Source of the DNA: Alkalibacterium sp034520745
Lineage (GTDB): Bacteria; Bacillota; Bacilli; Lactobacillales; Carnobacteriaceae_A
Length of the DNA: 64,000 nucleotides
Assembly (NCBI GenBank): GCA_034520745.1
Contig: JAXHNF010000003.1
Coordinates: forward strand, 186,001-250,000
Direction of reading: 5' to 3'
Shown: piece after piece, positions 1 through 11,965 of the stretch
Layout: every line of letters begins with the position of its first letter
Position numbering within the stretch: position 1 is the first letter of the stretch
Notes under the pieces: model-generated
The model's input: the letters and a program-made list of their open reading frames with translations, nothing else
What the model was told of the DNA's origin: nothing
Database searches by the model: none
Position numbers and translations under genes: made by a program

Positions 1-608
1 TCACAAGCTGCATATTTTCCGGATTGTAGAAAGTATCGTAATTACTCTGCAGCATAGCCACACTGATTTTTCTTACACTTTCTTCCGTTCCGGCGACATC
101 GATCCGCACAGGGTGGTCCGGGTATAAATTTTCAATCAGACCGCGCGTTAAATTCCAGTCCGGATCATCTTCATACATCTGGATTTCCTGAGCAATTATA
201 CTTTTCTCATCTTCCACTGAACAGCTGGTAAAGAAAGGCGCCTGGACAAAATCCAACAGCGTTTCGAGATTCTTCCTGAAATTGATCGTACAGGAACACA
301 TAAAGGCTGTCTTTGTATTGCTGGTATACGCATTTACAGATGCTCCTCGGGATGAGATACATGAGAAACATCTCCGTCCTCAGTTTCAAAAAGTTTGTGT
401 TCCAGAAAATGTGCGATCCCAGCCGGATACGTTGTCCAGGCGTTCTCTCCCTTTGTAAAAAACGTAGTATCTATCGAGCCAAAATCCGTGAACAGGACCA
501 TATACGTTTTAGTGTAGTCCATTTTAGGAATCAGTTTGACCTCCAGGCCATTCTTCAGTTTTTCCGTAAAAACCGTTTCTTAAGTTCTTCATATTTTCTT
601 ATATCCAT
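1..608 (-). pseudogene. ymfH: M16-family peptidase YmfH, 5' part, frameshifted and cut by window edge
   Basis: This is the N-terminal half of a zinc-dependent insulinase-type (M16) peptidase of the YmfH kind; the C-terminus lies off the left edge. The start ATG at 608 overlaps the stop of the upstream ymfF (TAATG), so the two are translationally coupled. The inverted zinc motif is visible in GIAHFLEHKLFE (HxxEH), followed by EDGDV. A second frame carries QEIQMYEDDPDWNL and HPVRIDVAGT, both typical of YmfH. At least two one-base shifts, near 565 and 365, break the frame. The role of this pair in Bacilli is only loosely defined as peptide processing. Identity is confident; the breaks look like indel errors. 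Confidence 0.8.
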
Positions 609-1870
609 TAATTATTCTCTCCAATTAATATAAACATCGCTTCAAGTTCGATTAAAGCAGCCAGCTCCATAATGTCTTTCCGAGACACAGACTCTATCTT
701 GTTCATCCAATCAGTTATAGGTAAATCGTCGCGGTCGACCAAGGTTACATACTATAATCTTTTTCAATCATCGAATATGGAGAGTCAGCAAACTGACAAA
801 TTTCACTTTTCAGGATTTCTTTTGTCTGAAGTATATCTTCTTCTGTAAAAGCACCTTCAATGATTTTTTTCAGCTCTTTTCTTACCAAATCAGTGACTTT
901 TCTGACATCTTTGCTTTCAATGCCGGCTTCTACAGTCAGCATCCCACGGTAGGCATCCACGTCGCTTGAAATCGCATAAGCTAGATTCTCATTTTCTCTA
1001 ATTGTCATGAAAAGCCCGGAGTGCGGCATCGAACCGAATATTCCGTCAAAAACCAGTCCAGTGAAATAATATTCATTCTGATAATAGATAGGTGTCCAAA
1101 ATGCCATAGTGAGAATGGTCTGATTGATTTTTTGCGTTTCTTTCTTTTTTCTGATCGTTCCCGTCTTGTTTCTATAGTGGAACGGATCCCATTTTACCGC
1201 CTTGCGTGGACTGAAGTCGAACTTTTCCAGCAACTTTCTGGTCTCGCTTTCAGTAACGTTGCCAGTTACATAGATATCCAACTGGTCTTCATTCATCACT
1301 CTCAAATAAGTATCATAAAGATCAGCTGATGTTATACTCTTTAAATCACTTAGATTCCCGTTAACTGATCATTTTTTGTTCGGGTGCATCAAAATACAAT
1401 TCGTTCAACTTATCGTCAGAATACGTTGCCTTGTCCTCTTCTCTGGACAGGTACTCATCTCTTAACTTTTCCACTTCTCGCAAAAAGGTAGACTCATGAA
1501 ACCTTCCATTGAATACATTGGGAAAAAACAGGACCTGATACATAAATTCCATCGACTGATCTAAGATCCCGGACTCACTGATCAACTTTTCATCGATACA
1601 GTCAACATTCAGCGAGAAGACATGAATATTCCCATAACGAGTCACATCAGCAAAGAAATTAGCTCCATAAAGGACACTCAATTTCCTGCTTAAATCGATT
1701 TGTGTCGGGGAAATGCAGGCTGTTTATGCTCATCATATTCGGCCAGTAGCGCTCGACCTTGTTATGTCGTTCGCTTGAAGGGGCGCTTTGAATCTGAATT
1801 GGATCGACACTGTTTTAAATTTTTCAGTGTGTAAAACATGTACATTAATACCTTCCTTAAGTTCAAACAT
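608..1870 (-). pseudogene. ymfF: M16-family peptidase-like protein YmfF, frameshifted
   Basis: This gene encodes the partner of YmfH, a diverged M16 peptidase family member. It starts at ATG 1870 behind a GGAGGAT ribosome-binding site; the N-terminus MFELKEGINVHVLHTEKFKT is typical of YmfF. The reading continues over at least four frames: one with LYGANFFADVTRYGNI, one with QLDIYVTGNVTE and PHSGLFMTIRENENLAYAIS, and a last one ending ELAALIELEAMFILIGENN at 608. Breaks lie near 1735, 1690, 1330 and 750. No HxxEH is seen, which fits YmfF proteins that lack catalytic residues. It sits directly before ymfH with overlapping stop and start codons. Confidence 0.8.
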
Positions 1871-1916
1871 TGAGATCCTCCGTAACGACAACATCTAATG
1901 TGCCGTTTTATAATAT

Positions 1917-1951
1917 AAAAATACAGGATCCCGATTGAAATCCTGTATTTT
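1917..1951 (-). terminator. Rho-independent terminator of metK
   Basis: The arms AAAATACAGGA and TCCTGTATTTT form a hairpin immediately downstream of the metK stop at 1960, followed on the minus strand by a T/A-rich run. Confidence 0.8.
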
Positions 1952-1959
1952 CGACCCGC

Positions 1960-3151
1960 TCATCTGACGAATTCTATTAACTTGTCAACCTTATCTGTTG
2001 CTTCCCACGGTAATGTGATATCAGTTCGACCGAAATGACCATAAGCAGCTGTCTGTTTCATAAGATTGGCCGTTTAAGATCAAGCATTTTAATAATACCT
2101 GCGGGCCTCAGATCAAAGATATCTCCGTACTGCATTGATCAATAGAGTGTTGGAACTATTTCCTGTATCAAACGTATCGATCGATATCGACACGGGTTGA
2201 GCTACCCCGATCGCATAGGCGAGCTGTACTTCCACTTTATCGGCCAGGCCGGCAGCCACGATATTTTTTGCAATATATCTGGCCGCATAACTTGCAGAGC
2301 GATCCACCTTGGTTGCATCTTTCCCGGAAAATGCTCCTCCACCGTGACGGGCATATCCACCATAAGTATCGACGATGATTTTTCTTCCCGTCAGTCCGGC
2401 ATCTCCCTGAGGTCCACCAATAACGAAACGTCCCGTTGGATTGATATAATATTTGGTGTCCTCATCCAAATATTCTTCAGGAATAACTGGTTTTATGACT
2501 TTTTCCATTAAATCTTCTTTGAGTTTCTCGTAAGTGACATCCGGATGATGCTGCGTGCTTATAACGATTGCATCCACCCGTCTCGGCTTTGTCATCTTCA
2601 CCGTACTCTACCGTCACCTGAGCCTTGCCGTCAGGTCTCAATAGCTAACACTCTCTGCTCTTTCTCATTGAGGCCAGCTGTTTCGTCAACTTATGACTCA
2701 ATGATATCGGAAGAGGCATCAGTTCCCTGGTTTCATTTGTAGCATAACCGAACATAAGCCCTTGGTCGCCTGCTCCTATCTTATCAAGCTCATCACGAAC
2801 ATCTGATTTATACTCAACGGAATCATCGACACCTACAGCAATATCTGGCGACTGGTCATCAATAGACACAAGCACTGCACAAGTATCAGCATCAAAACCA
2901 TATTTTGCCCGAGTATACCCGATGTCTCTGATTGTATCTCTGGCAATCTTCTGCATATCTACATACGTCTCTGTACGGATTTCACCTGCGACTAGTACTA
3001 ACCCCGTGGTTACAAGCGTTTCACAAGCTACTCTCGCTTCCGGGTCTCTGGCTAATATCTCATCTAAAATAGCATCACTGATCTGATCAGCTATCTTGTC
3101 CGGATGCCCCTCTGTTACTGATTCAGATGTAAATAATCTTTTTTCTGTCAT
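1960..3151 (-). pseudogene. metK: S-adenosylmethionine synthetase, frameshifted
   Basis: MetK makes S-adenosylmethionine from methionine and ATP in the cytoplasm. The chosen start at 3151 (MTEKRLFTSESVTEGHPDK) lies right after the AAGGGGG ribosome-binding site inside the SMK box; longer upstream reading in this frame runs through the riboswitch and is not coding. Family signatures GHPDKIADQISDA, GAGDQGLMFGYA and GGGAFSGKDATKVDRSA are all present. The frame breaks near 2645, between about 2600 and 2640, and near 2115 and 2070. The last part, HFGRTDITLPWEATDK to LIEFVR, ends at 1960. MetK is normally indispensable and all motifs are intact, so these breaks are most likely one-base sequence errors. 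Confidence 0.9.
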
Positions 3152-3153
3152 TA

Positions 3154-3228
3154 TTATTCCCCCTTTATCTGCGGTTACAAGGCTTCCGACCGGTTGTGGT
3201 CGTCCTATCGGGAATTCATTGTAAACCT
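3154..3228 (-). promoter_or_regulatory. SMK-box (SAM-III) riboswitch
   Basis: Directly upstream of metK the minus strand reads TTCCCGATAGGACGACC, a loop, GGAAGCCTTGTAACCG and then AAAGGGGGAATAATA before the ATG. This matches the SMK-box architecture known from Enterococcus and other Lactobacillales. In that architecture SAM binding pairs the ribosome-binding site (here AAGGGGG) with an upstream anti-SD strand, here in the TTCCCG segment, and blocks translation. The known role is feedback repression of metK by its product. Confidence 0.93.
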
Positions 3229-3352
3229 CTATCATTTTAACATATAATGAAGAAAGAGTCATTGGAATAATATTTGACATTACTGCCAAATATTCCACTA
3301 TACACTGGATCAACGTGGTAGAATTAGACGATATCGATTTTTTTGGAAAGTA

Positions 3353-3805
3353 GTGATTGAATGGTACAGACGTATACAACGACAAATCTTCGATAAATTC
3401 TATCCAATATCTTCAATCATCGTCGGACTGATGTTTGCTCAATTATCAACTGACCTTGAACTGCTGCCGATTCTCGGTTTGATAGTTTTCTCCTCAACGC
3501 AAATCTGGTCAAAGAAGTCCTGGATGACTGAACCAGAAGAGTTTCCAGTCCTCAAAAAAGTATGGCTTCCATATGTAATCATCATAAATCTGGGTGTGTT
3601 TCTTTTTTTCAGCTTCAATTATTCTCCTTATGCCATACCTGTTTTCATCATACTGTCGTTTCTGATAGTAACGGAGCCGGTCTTCAAATATTTCGATTTG
3701 AATGCTGTCTATTTCTTTCATTTATCGTTACATTACGGTCATCGTACTCAACCTCTTATCCTATTACTTCCAGCTCCGCTATCTGTCTTTTGGACATTGC
3801 AGTGA
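3353..3805 (+). CDS. small integral membrane protein of unknown function
   Basis: The family is not recognised. The protein is about 150 residues with two to four hydrophobic stretches (ISSIIVGLMFAQL, LLPILGLIVFSS, YVIIINLGVFLFF, YAIPVFIILSFLIV) separated by short charged loops, which suggests a polytopic membrane protein. It is divergent from metK. No clear ribosome-binding site precedes the ATG at 3353. The last third changes character after about 3715, and another frame there reads hydrophobic sequence (TVIVLNLLSYYFQL), so a frameshift near the 3' end is possible. A terminator follows at 3891. Confidence 0.5.
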   Translation: MIEWYRRIQRQIFDKFYPISSIIVGLMFAQLSTDLELLPILGLIVFSSTQIWSKKSWMTEPEEFPVLKKVWLPYVIIINLGVFLFFSFNYSPYAIPVFIILSFLIVTEPVFKYFDLNAVYFFHLSLHYGHRTQPLILLLPAPLSVFWTLQ

Positions 3806-3890
3806 AAATATCTGCTGTTATTACAGCGGCAGTGGTGATTTCAAAGATGGCAAGTAATGAGTTGAATGCAAAAAAAGAACTTAACACATA

Positions 3891-3930
3891 GAGGTAGAAA
3901 GCATCTCAGCTTTCTACCTCGGAGATTTTT
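3891..3930 (+). terminator. Rho-independent terminator
   Basis: The inverted repeat GAGGTAGAAAG / CTTTCTACCTC is followed by GGAGATTTTTG. It ends the small membrane-protein transcription unit. Confidence 0.65.
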
Positions 3931-3954
3931 GACGTCCAATATTGGACGAATAAT

Positions 3955-4000
3955 AAAAAAAGGTCAGTTGATGGATGCTATCCATCAACTGACCTTTTTC
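3955..4000 (-). terminator. terminator of the rRNA-tRNA operon
   Basis: A long perfect hairpin (AGGTCAGTTGATGGAT / ATCCATCAACTGACCT) is flanked on both sides by A/T runs and lies just beyond the last tRNA on the minus strand. Confidence 0.9.
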
Positions 4001-4015
4001 ATCTGTAAAAAATAA

Positions 4016-4089
4016 TGGCGCAGGACAGAGTCAAACTGCCGACACACCGGAGCTTCAATCCGTTGCTCTACCAACTGAGCTACTGCGCC
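4016..4089 (-). tRNA. tRNA-Phe (GAA), atypical
   Basis: The acceptor stem GGCGCAG/CTGCGCC and the loop TTGAAGC give anticodon GAA. The gene is one base longer than the usual 73, with an extra G in the anticodon arm 3' strand (CTCCGGTG). Its T-loop reads TTTGACT where position 56 should be C. It is either degenerate or carries sequence errors. It is the last gene of the cluster. Confidence 0.75.
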
Positions 4090-4098
4090 AAATAAATG

Positions 4099-4257
4099 AA
4101 CGGTCCCAACGGAAAATCGAACCCGCGATCTCCTGCGTCGACAGGCAGGCGTGATAACCGCTACACTACGGGACCTCACGAAAAAACTTATAGGTGACAC
4201 TGTGGACTGTCGTCCAAGTGTACCATGCTTGTAAGCTTCTAAAGAAGCAACAATCAT
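4099..4257. repeat. direct repeat copy A: tRNA-Asp plus 82-base spacer
   Basis: This segment repeats 4844-4999. The spacer parts are nearly identical (two substitutions and one extra A in a run), while the tRNA part differs by two substitutions and two inserted bases. The duplicated block includes a small hairpin, GCTTCTTTAGAAGC on the minus strand. Confidence 0.85.
4101..4175 (-). tRNA. tRNA-Asp (GUC), second copy, degenerate
   Basis: It is 75 bases against 73 for the intact copy at 4846-4918. One extra base falls in the anticodon arm (TGTCGAC instead of TGTCAC). The T-stem 3' strand reads TTTTCCGTTGG instead of CCCGTCGG, so the T-stem cannot pair fully. It is probably not functional as written. 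Confidence 0.6.
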
Positions 4258-4333
4258 TTAGAGATGAAACACTACGAGCTGACGCACGAGTGTACTATGT
4301 CTGTAATCGCTGAAGCTTCAACAGCCATAGCAA

Positions 4334-4421
4334 AGGAGGATGTTGGATTCGAACCCACGCGCTTTGACACGCCTGACGGTTTTCAAGACCGTTCCCTTAA
4401 GCCGGACTTGGGTAATCCTCC
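4334..4421 (-). tRNA. tRNA-Ser (UGA)
   Basis: A long-variable-arm tRNA with acceptor GGAGGAT/ATCCTCC and anticodon loop CTTGAAA (UGA). Confidence 0.9.
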
Positions 4422-4456
4422 AGAAAATAATAAACAACACCTTAAGTGTTGTATAA

Positions 4457-4528
4457 TGACCCCTACGGGATTCGAACCCGTGTTACCGCCGTGAAAGGGC
4501 GGTGTCTTAACCGCTTGACCAAGGGGCC
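4457..4528 (-). tRNA. tRNA-Glu (UUC)
   Basis: 72 bases; anticodon loop CTTTCAC; T-loop TTCGAAT intact. Confidence 0.93.
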
Positions 4529-4547
4529 TGCAATAAAATTAAAAAAA

Positions 4548-4636
4548 CGGAGAAGGAGGGATTTGAACCCTCGCGCCGGCAAAACCGACCTACACCCTTA
4601 GCAGGGGCGCCTCTTCAGCCACTTGAGTACTTCCCC
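4548..4636 (-). tRNA. tRNA-Ser (GCU)
   Basis: 89 bases with a long variable arm; anticodon loop CTGCTAA; discriminator G as expected for Ser. Confidence 0.92.
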
Positions 4637-4660
4637 ATACCAATAAAAATATTGATATAA

Positions 4661-4734
<74 letters not shown>

Positions 4735-4761
4735 CAAATAACTTTTATACATACTGTATAA

Positions 4762-4832
4762 AGCGGGTGAGGAGAATCGAACTCCCGACAACAGCTTGGA
4801 AGGCTGTGGTTTTACCACTAAACTACACCCGC
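4762..4832 (-). tRNA. tRNA-Gly (UCC)
   Basis: 71 bases; acceptor GCGGGTG/CACCCGC; anticodon loop CTTCCAA. Confidence 0.93.
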
Positions 4833-4843
4833 AAAACAAACTC

Positions 4844-4999
4844 AACGGTCCCGACGGGAATCGAACCCGCGATCTCCTGCGTGACAGGCAGGCGTGATAA
4901 CCGCTACACTACGGGACCTCACGAAAAACTTATAGGTGACACTGTGGACTATCGTCCAAGTGTATCATGCTTGTAAGCTTCTAAAGAAGCAACAATCAT
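4844..4999. repeat. direct repeat copy B: tRNA-Asp plus 81-base spacer
   Basis: Partner of the segment at 4099-4257. This copy holds the intact tRNA-Asp and is probably the parent. Confidence 0.85.
4846..4918 (-). tRNA. tRNA-Asp (GUC)
   Basis: 73 bases; acceptor GGTCCCG; anticodon loop CTGTCAC; all arms pair. Confidence 0.94.
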
Positions 5000-5005
5000 G
5001 ACAAA

Positions 5006-5078
5006 TTGCGGAGGCAGGACTCGAACCTGCGACCTCCGGGTTATGAGCCCGACGAGCTGCCAACTGCTCTACTCCGCG
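5006..5078 (-). tRNA. initiator tRNA-fMet (CAU)
   Basis: It shows the initiator hallmarks: C1 facing A72 and a GC-rich anticodon stem (TCGGG/CCCGG) around CTCATAA. The D-loop appears one base short (AGTTGGCA), a likely deletion. Confidence 0.88.
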
Positions 5079-5098
5079 ATAATAATAAGAATTAAAAA

Positions 5099-5172
5099 TG
5101 GACCTTGCAGGACTCGAACCTGCGACCGAACGGTTATGAGCCGTTTGCTCTAACCAACTGAGCTAAAGGTCC
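5099..5172 (-). tRNA. tRNA-Ile2 (CAU, lysidine type)
   Basis: 74 bases. The CAU anticodon in a body starting GGACCTTTAGCTCAG matches the tRNA-Ile2 that TilS modifies, rather than a Met tRNA. Confidence 0.85.
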
Positions 5173-5179
5173 GCTTCCA

Positions 5180-5253
5180 TAGCGGCGGAGGGAATCGAAC
5201 CCACGACCTCACGGGTATGAACCGTACGCTCTAGCCAGCTGAGCTACACCGCC
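5180..5253 (-). tRNA. tRNA-Met elongator (CAU)
   Basis: 74 bases; body GGCGGTGTAGCTCAGCTGG with CAU anticodon, as in Bacillus elongator tRNA-Met. Confidence 0.9.
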
Positions 5254-5265
5254 ATTTAAAATACA

Positions 5266-5338
5266 TCGGGAAGACGGGATTGAACCTGCGACCCCCTGGT
5301 CCCAAACCAGGTGCTCTACCAAGCTGAGCTACTTCCCG
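5266..5338 (-). tRNA. tRNA-Pro (UGG), one base missing in T-loop
   Basis: The anticodon loop TTTGGGA gives UGG. The T-loop reads TTCAAT with six bases instead of seven, so one G is missing. A functional gene would not lack it, so a sequence deletion is likely. Confidence 0.88.
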
Positions 5339-5351
5339 TACTTTTACTGCA

Positions 5352-5425
5352 TGCACCCTAGAGGACTTGAACCTCTAACCGCCTGATTCGTAGTCAGGTA
5401 CTCTATCCAATTGAGCTAAGGGTGC
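5352..5425 (-). tRNA. tRNA-Arg (ACG)
   Basis: 74 bases; anticodon loop CTACGAA; A34 would be edited to inosine. Confidence 0.93.
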
Positions 5426-5447
5426 TCTATCAATCTATTTCAGATGA

Positions 5448-5534
5448 TGCCGAGGGCCGGAGTCGAACCGGCACGGAGAAAACTCTCCGCAGGATTTTAA
5501 GTCCTGTGCGTCTACCAATTCCGCCACCCCGGCA
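5448..5534 (-). tRNA. tRNA-Leu (UAA)
   Basis: 87 bases with a long variable arm; anticodon loop CTTAAAA. Confidence 0.93.
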
Positions 5535-5568
5535 TGGAATAACGATTGCTTACCAATCTGAATTGGAA

Positions 5569-5640
5569 AGCGGAAGACGGGATTCGAACCCGCGACCCCC
5601 ACCTTGGCAAGGTGATGTTCTACCACTGAACTACTTCCGC
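5569..5640 (-). tRNA. tRNA-Gly (GCC)
   Basis: 72 bases with discriminator T; anticodon loop TTGCCAA. Confidence 0.93.
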
Positions 5641-5648
5641 AAAAAAGA

Positions 5649-5721
5649 TGCCGGCTAAAGGAGTTGAACCCTCGACCCACTGATTACAAATCAGTTGCTC
5701 TACCAACTGAGCTAAGCCGGC
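5649..5721 (-). tRNA. tRNA-Thr (UGU)
   Basis: 73 bases; acceptor GCCGGCT; anticodon loop TTTGTAA. Confidence 0.93.
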
Positions 5722-5742
5722 TGAATAAAATTTTAAGTACAA

Positions 5743-5825
5743 TGCGGATGGAGGGACTTGAACCCCCACGCCGTGAAGCGCTAGATCCTAAATCTAGTGC
5801 GTCTGCCAATTCCGCCACATCCGCA
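5743..5825 (-). tRNA. tRNA-Leu (UAG)
   Basis: 83 bases with a long variable arm; anticodon loop TTTAGGA. Confidence 0.92.
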
Positions 5826-5831
5826 TATATA

Positions 5832-5904
5832 TGAGCCGTGCTGGGCTCGAACCAGCGACCCTCTGATTAAAAGTCAGATGCTCTACCAACTGAGCTAACG
5901 GCTC
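5832..5904 (-). tRNA. tRNA-Lys (UUU)
   Basis: 73 bases; acceptor GAGCCGT; anticodon loop CTTTTAA. Confidence 0.94.
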
Positions 5905-5913
5905 TGAAAAAAA

Positions 5914-5986
5914 TGGAGGCTAACGGGCTCGAACCGCTGACCCTCTGCTTGTAAGGCAGATGCTCTCCCAACTGAGCTAAGCCTCC
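5914..5986 (-). tRNA. tRNA-Val (UAC)
   Basis: 73 bases; acceptor GGAGGCT; anticodon loop CTTACAA. It is the first tRNA after 5S. Confidence 0.94.
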
Positions 5987-6012
5987 CGGCTATAATGATA
6001 AGATAAAAGAGC

Positions 6013-6128
6013 TGCACGGCAACGTCCTGCTTTCACAAAGGGAAACCCTTCACTATCCTCGGCGCTGGGAAGCTTAACGGCTGTGTTCGGAATGGGAACA
6101 GGTGGGTCCTTCCCGCCATCGTCACCGC
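6013..6128 (-). rRNA. 5S ribosomal RNA
   Basis: The minus strand reads GCGGTGACGATGGCGGGAAG and then CCCATTCCGAACAC, the conserved 5S core. The length of about 116 is normal. It lies between 23S and the tRNA cluster. Confidence 0.93.
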
Positions 6129-6161
6129 ACAGTGACTCTTTTTCTATTTTATGAGAACCTT

Positions 6162-6188
6162 GTTCTCTCAAAACTAGACAGTTGATTT
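6162..6188 (-). other. 3' arm of the pre-23S processing stem
   Basis: TAAATCAACTGTCTAGTTTT downstream of 23S is complementary to the segment at 9265-9291 upstream of 23S (AAAACTGGATAGTTGATTTA). A second short pair, ATACCCTTGAC / GTTCAAGGGTAT, lies closer in (about 9168-9180 and 6226-6238). These are the expected RNase III sites that excise 23S rRNA. Confidence 0.75.
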
Positions 6189-6245
6189 AGTCGTTACACA
6201 AATGGTTGAAACAACACCGACATCTTATACCCTTGAACCACCTTG

Positions 6246-9162
<2,917 letters not shown>

Positions 9163-9313
9163 TGACGGTCAAGGGTATTTATAGCGATGAGAGTTTCGTT
9201 GTAAAACAAAACTGTTCTCAATTTCTATTTCTCGGTGTTGTTTCTTAACATTTGTGTTTGTTATAAATCAACTATCCAGTTTTCAAAGAACAAAGTCCGA
9301 AGGACATACATCC

Positions 9314-9340
9314 CTCAAAACTAAACAAAGTAAAAACAAC
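9314..9340 (-). other. 3' arm of the pre-16S processing stem
   Basis: GTTGTTTTTACTTTGTTTAG downstream of 16S pairs with the leader segment at 11035-11063 (CTGAACAAAGTAGAAACAAC), forming the RNase III processing stem of 16S. Confidence 0.75.
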
Positions 9341-9370
9341 GTGTACAGGGTTCCGTTTGCCCTAATGGCA

Positions 9371-10936
<1,566 letters not shown>

Positions 10937-11108
10937 TTTGAAAGTGCTCATGATAAAAATTGTGAGTTAAACATGTTAACTCGTTTGTGTTGTCTCCGTT
11001 CAATAAATTGAACCGAAGACCCCTGCACATTTGGTTGTTTCTACTTTGTTCAGTTTTCAAAGATCCAAGTCGTTCAGACGTCGACACTGTGTTGTGTCAA
11101 CTCATATA

Positions 11109-11137
11109 ATATTACAGGCTTTCGTTTTAGTTGTCAA
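11109..11137 (-). promoter_or_regulatory. rRNA operon promoter, proximal (P3)
   Basis: TTGACA, a 17-base spacer and TAATAT on the minus strand, about 170 bases before 16S. Both boxes are at or near sigma-A consensus. Confidence 0.85.
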
Positions 11138-11209
11138 GAGCTTTTTGAAATTAATTTTCATCGATTCCAAAAGTGTAAGCGTTACCTTTACCTCTACGAC
11201 AACCATTTA

Positions 11210-11238
11210 AGTATAACCTGTTGATAAATAAATGTCAA
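11210..11238 (-). promoter_or_regulatory. rRNA operon promoter, middle (P2)
   Basis: TTGACA, a 17-base spacer and TATACT on the minus strand. It is in tandem with P1 and P3, about 100 bases upstream of P3. Confidence 0.85.
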
Positions 11239-11298
11239 CCATTAAATATTAAATCTCATTACTGGAAAACTTCAATATGTTTTGCAGCAACGAGATTA

Positions 11299-11327
11299 AT
11301 ATTAACAGGTTATTACAACATAGTCAA
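11299..11327 (-). promoter_or_regulatory. rRNA operon promoter, distal (P1)
   Basis: TTGACT, a 17-base spacer and TAATAT on the minus strand, just downstream of the GNAT gene. It is the first of three tandem promoters with identical spacer length. Confidence 0.75.
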
Positions 11328-11345
11328 CCAAAAAAATCATTTAGT

Positions 11346-11873
11346 TTAATTATTTTTCCACAAGTATAAGTGATAGTCCTGCAGATCTTCGCCATTATCA
11401 TACTGATCAACTGAGCCAACAAGCTTAAATCCGTTTTTCTTGTAAAATTCATTCAAATAATGATTGGAAGCAACACAGTCCAGACGCAGACCAGTCTTAT
11501 GATTTAAATCAGCGATCTCTTTTGCTTTTTCCAGCAGCAGGCTTCCCGTGTTCCTTCCATGCTCATTCGCTGACAGAGCGAGACGGTGAAGGTAATAAAA
11601 ATCATCTAATAAATCTTCCCCCCAGAACTCCTTATCCCAATGAGTCTGTTTATCCCATAAAGCAAAAGTTCCTGCTAAATCACCGGAACGATATACGAGA
11701 TATACCTCCTTACGGTTGATTGCTTCTTCTATATTGTGTACATCTTTCCCCTTTAATAAACCGGCCCACTGGGTGGAACCTTTTTTATTCAGCCACTCAG
11801 CTGTCTCATACAACACCTTTTTAACTTCATCCAGGTTTTCAAGTTCTGCTGGCAGCACTTTAACATTCTCCAT
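11346..11873 (-). CDS. GNAT-family N-acetyltransferase
   Basis: A 175-residue single-domain GNAT acetyltransferase; such enzymes move an acetyl group from acetyl-CoA to an amine, and the substrate here is unknown. The start at 11873 (MENVKVLPAELENL) is preferred because a GGGGGGAAG ribosome-binding site lies just upstream; the frame itself opens earlier in the pgi terminator. The acetyl-CoA-binding region is seen around LHRLALSANEHGRNTGSLLLEKA, and NHYLNEFYKKNGFKLVG is the usual C-terminal GNAT strand-helix. It lies between pgi and the rRNA operon, in the same direction as both. Confidence 0.85.
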   Translation of the reverse strand: MENVKVLPAELENLDEVKKVLYETAEWLNKKGSTQWAGLLKGKDVHNIEEAINRKEVYLVYRSGDLAGTFALWDKQTHWDKEFWGEDLLDDFYYLHRLALSANEHGRNTGSLLLEKAKEIADLNHKTGLRLDCVASNHYLNEFYKKNGFKLVGSVDQYDNGEDLQDYHLYLWKNN

Positions 11874-11918
11874 ATCTTCCCCCCACGAATATTCATATAT
11901 CTTAGAATACACAAAAAG

Positions 11919-11957
11919 AAAAAGAGAGAAAAGAGTCAATTCTCTTTTCTCTCTTTT
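11919..11957 (-). terminator. terminator of pgi
   Basis: The A/G-rich arm AGAGAGAAAAGAG pairs with CTCTTTTCTCTCT right after the pgi stop codon and is followed by T residues on the minus strand. Confidence 0.7.
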
Positions 11958-11965
11958 AGAATATA

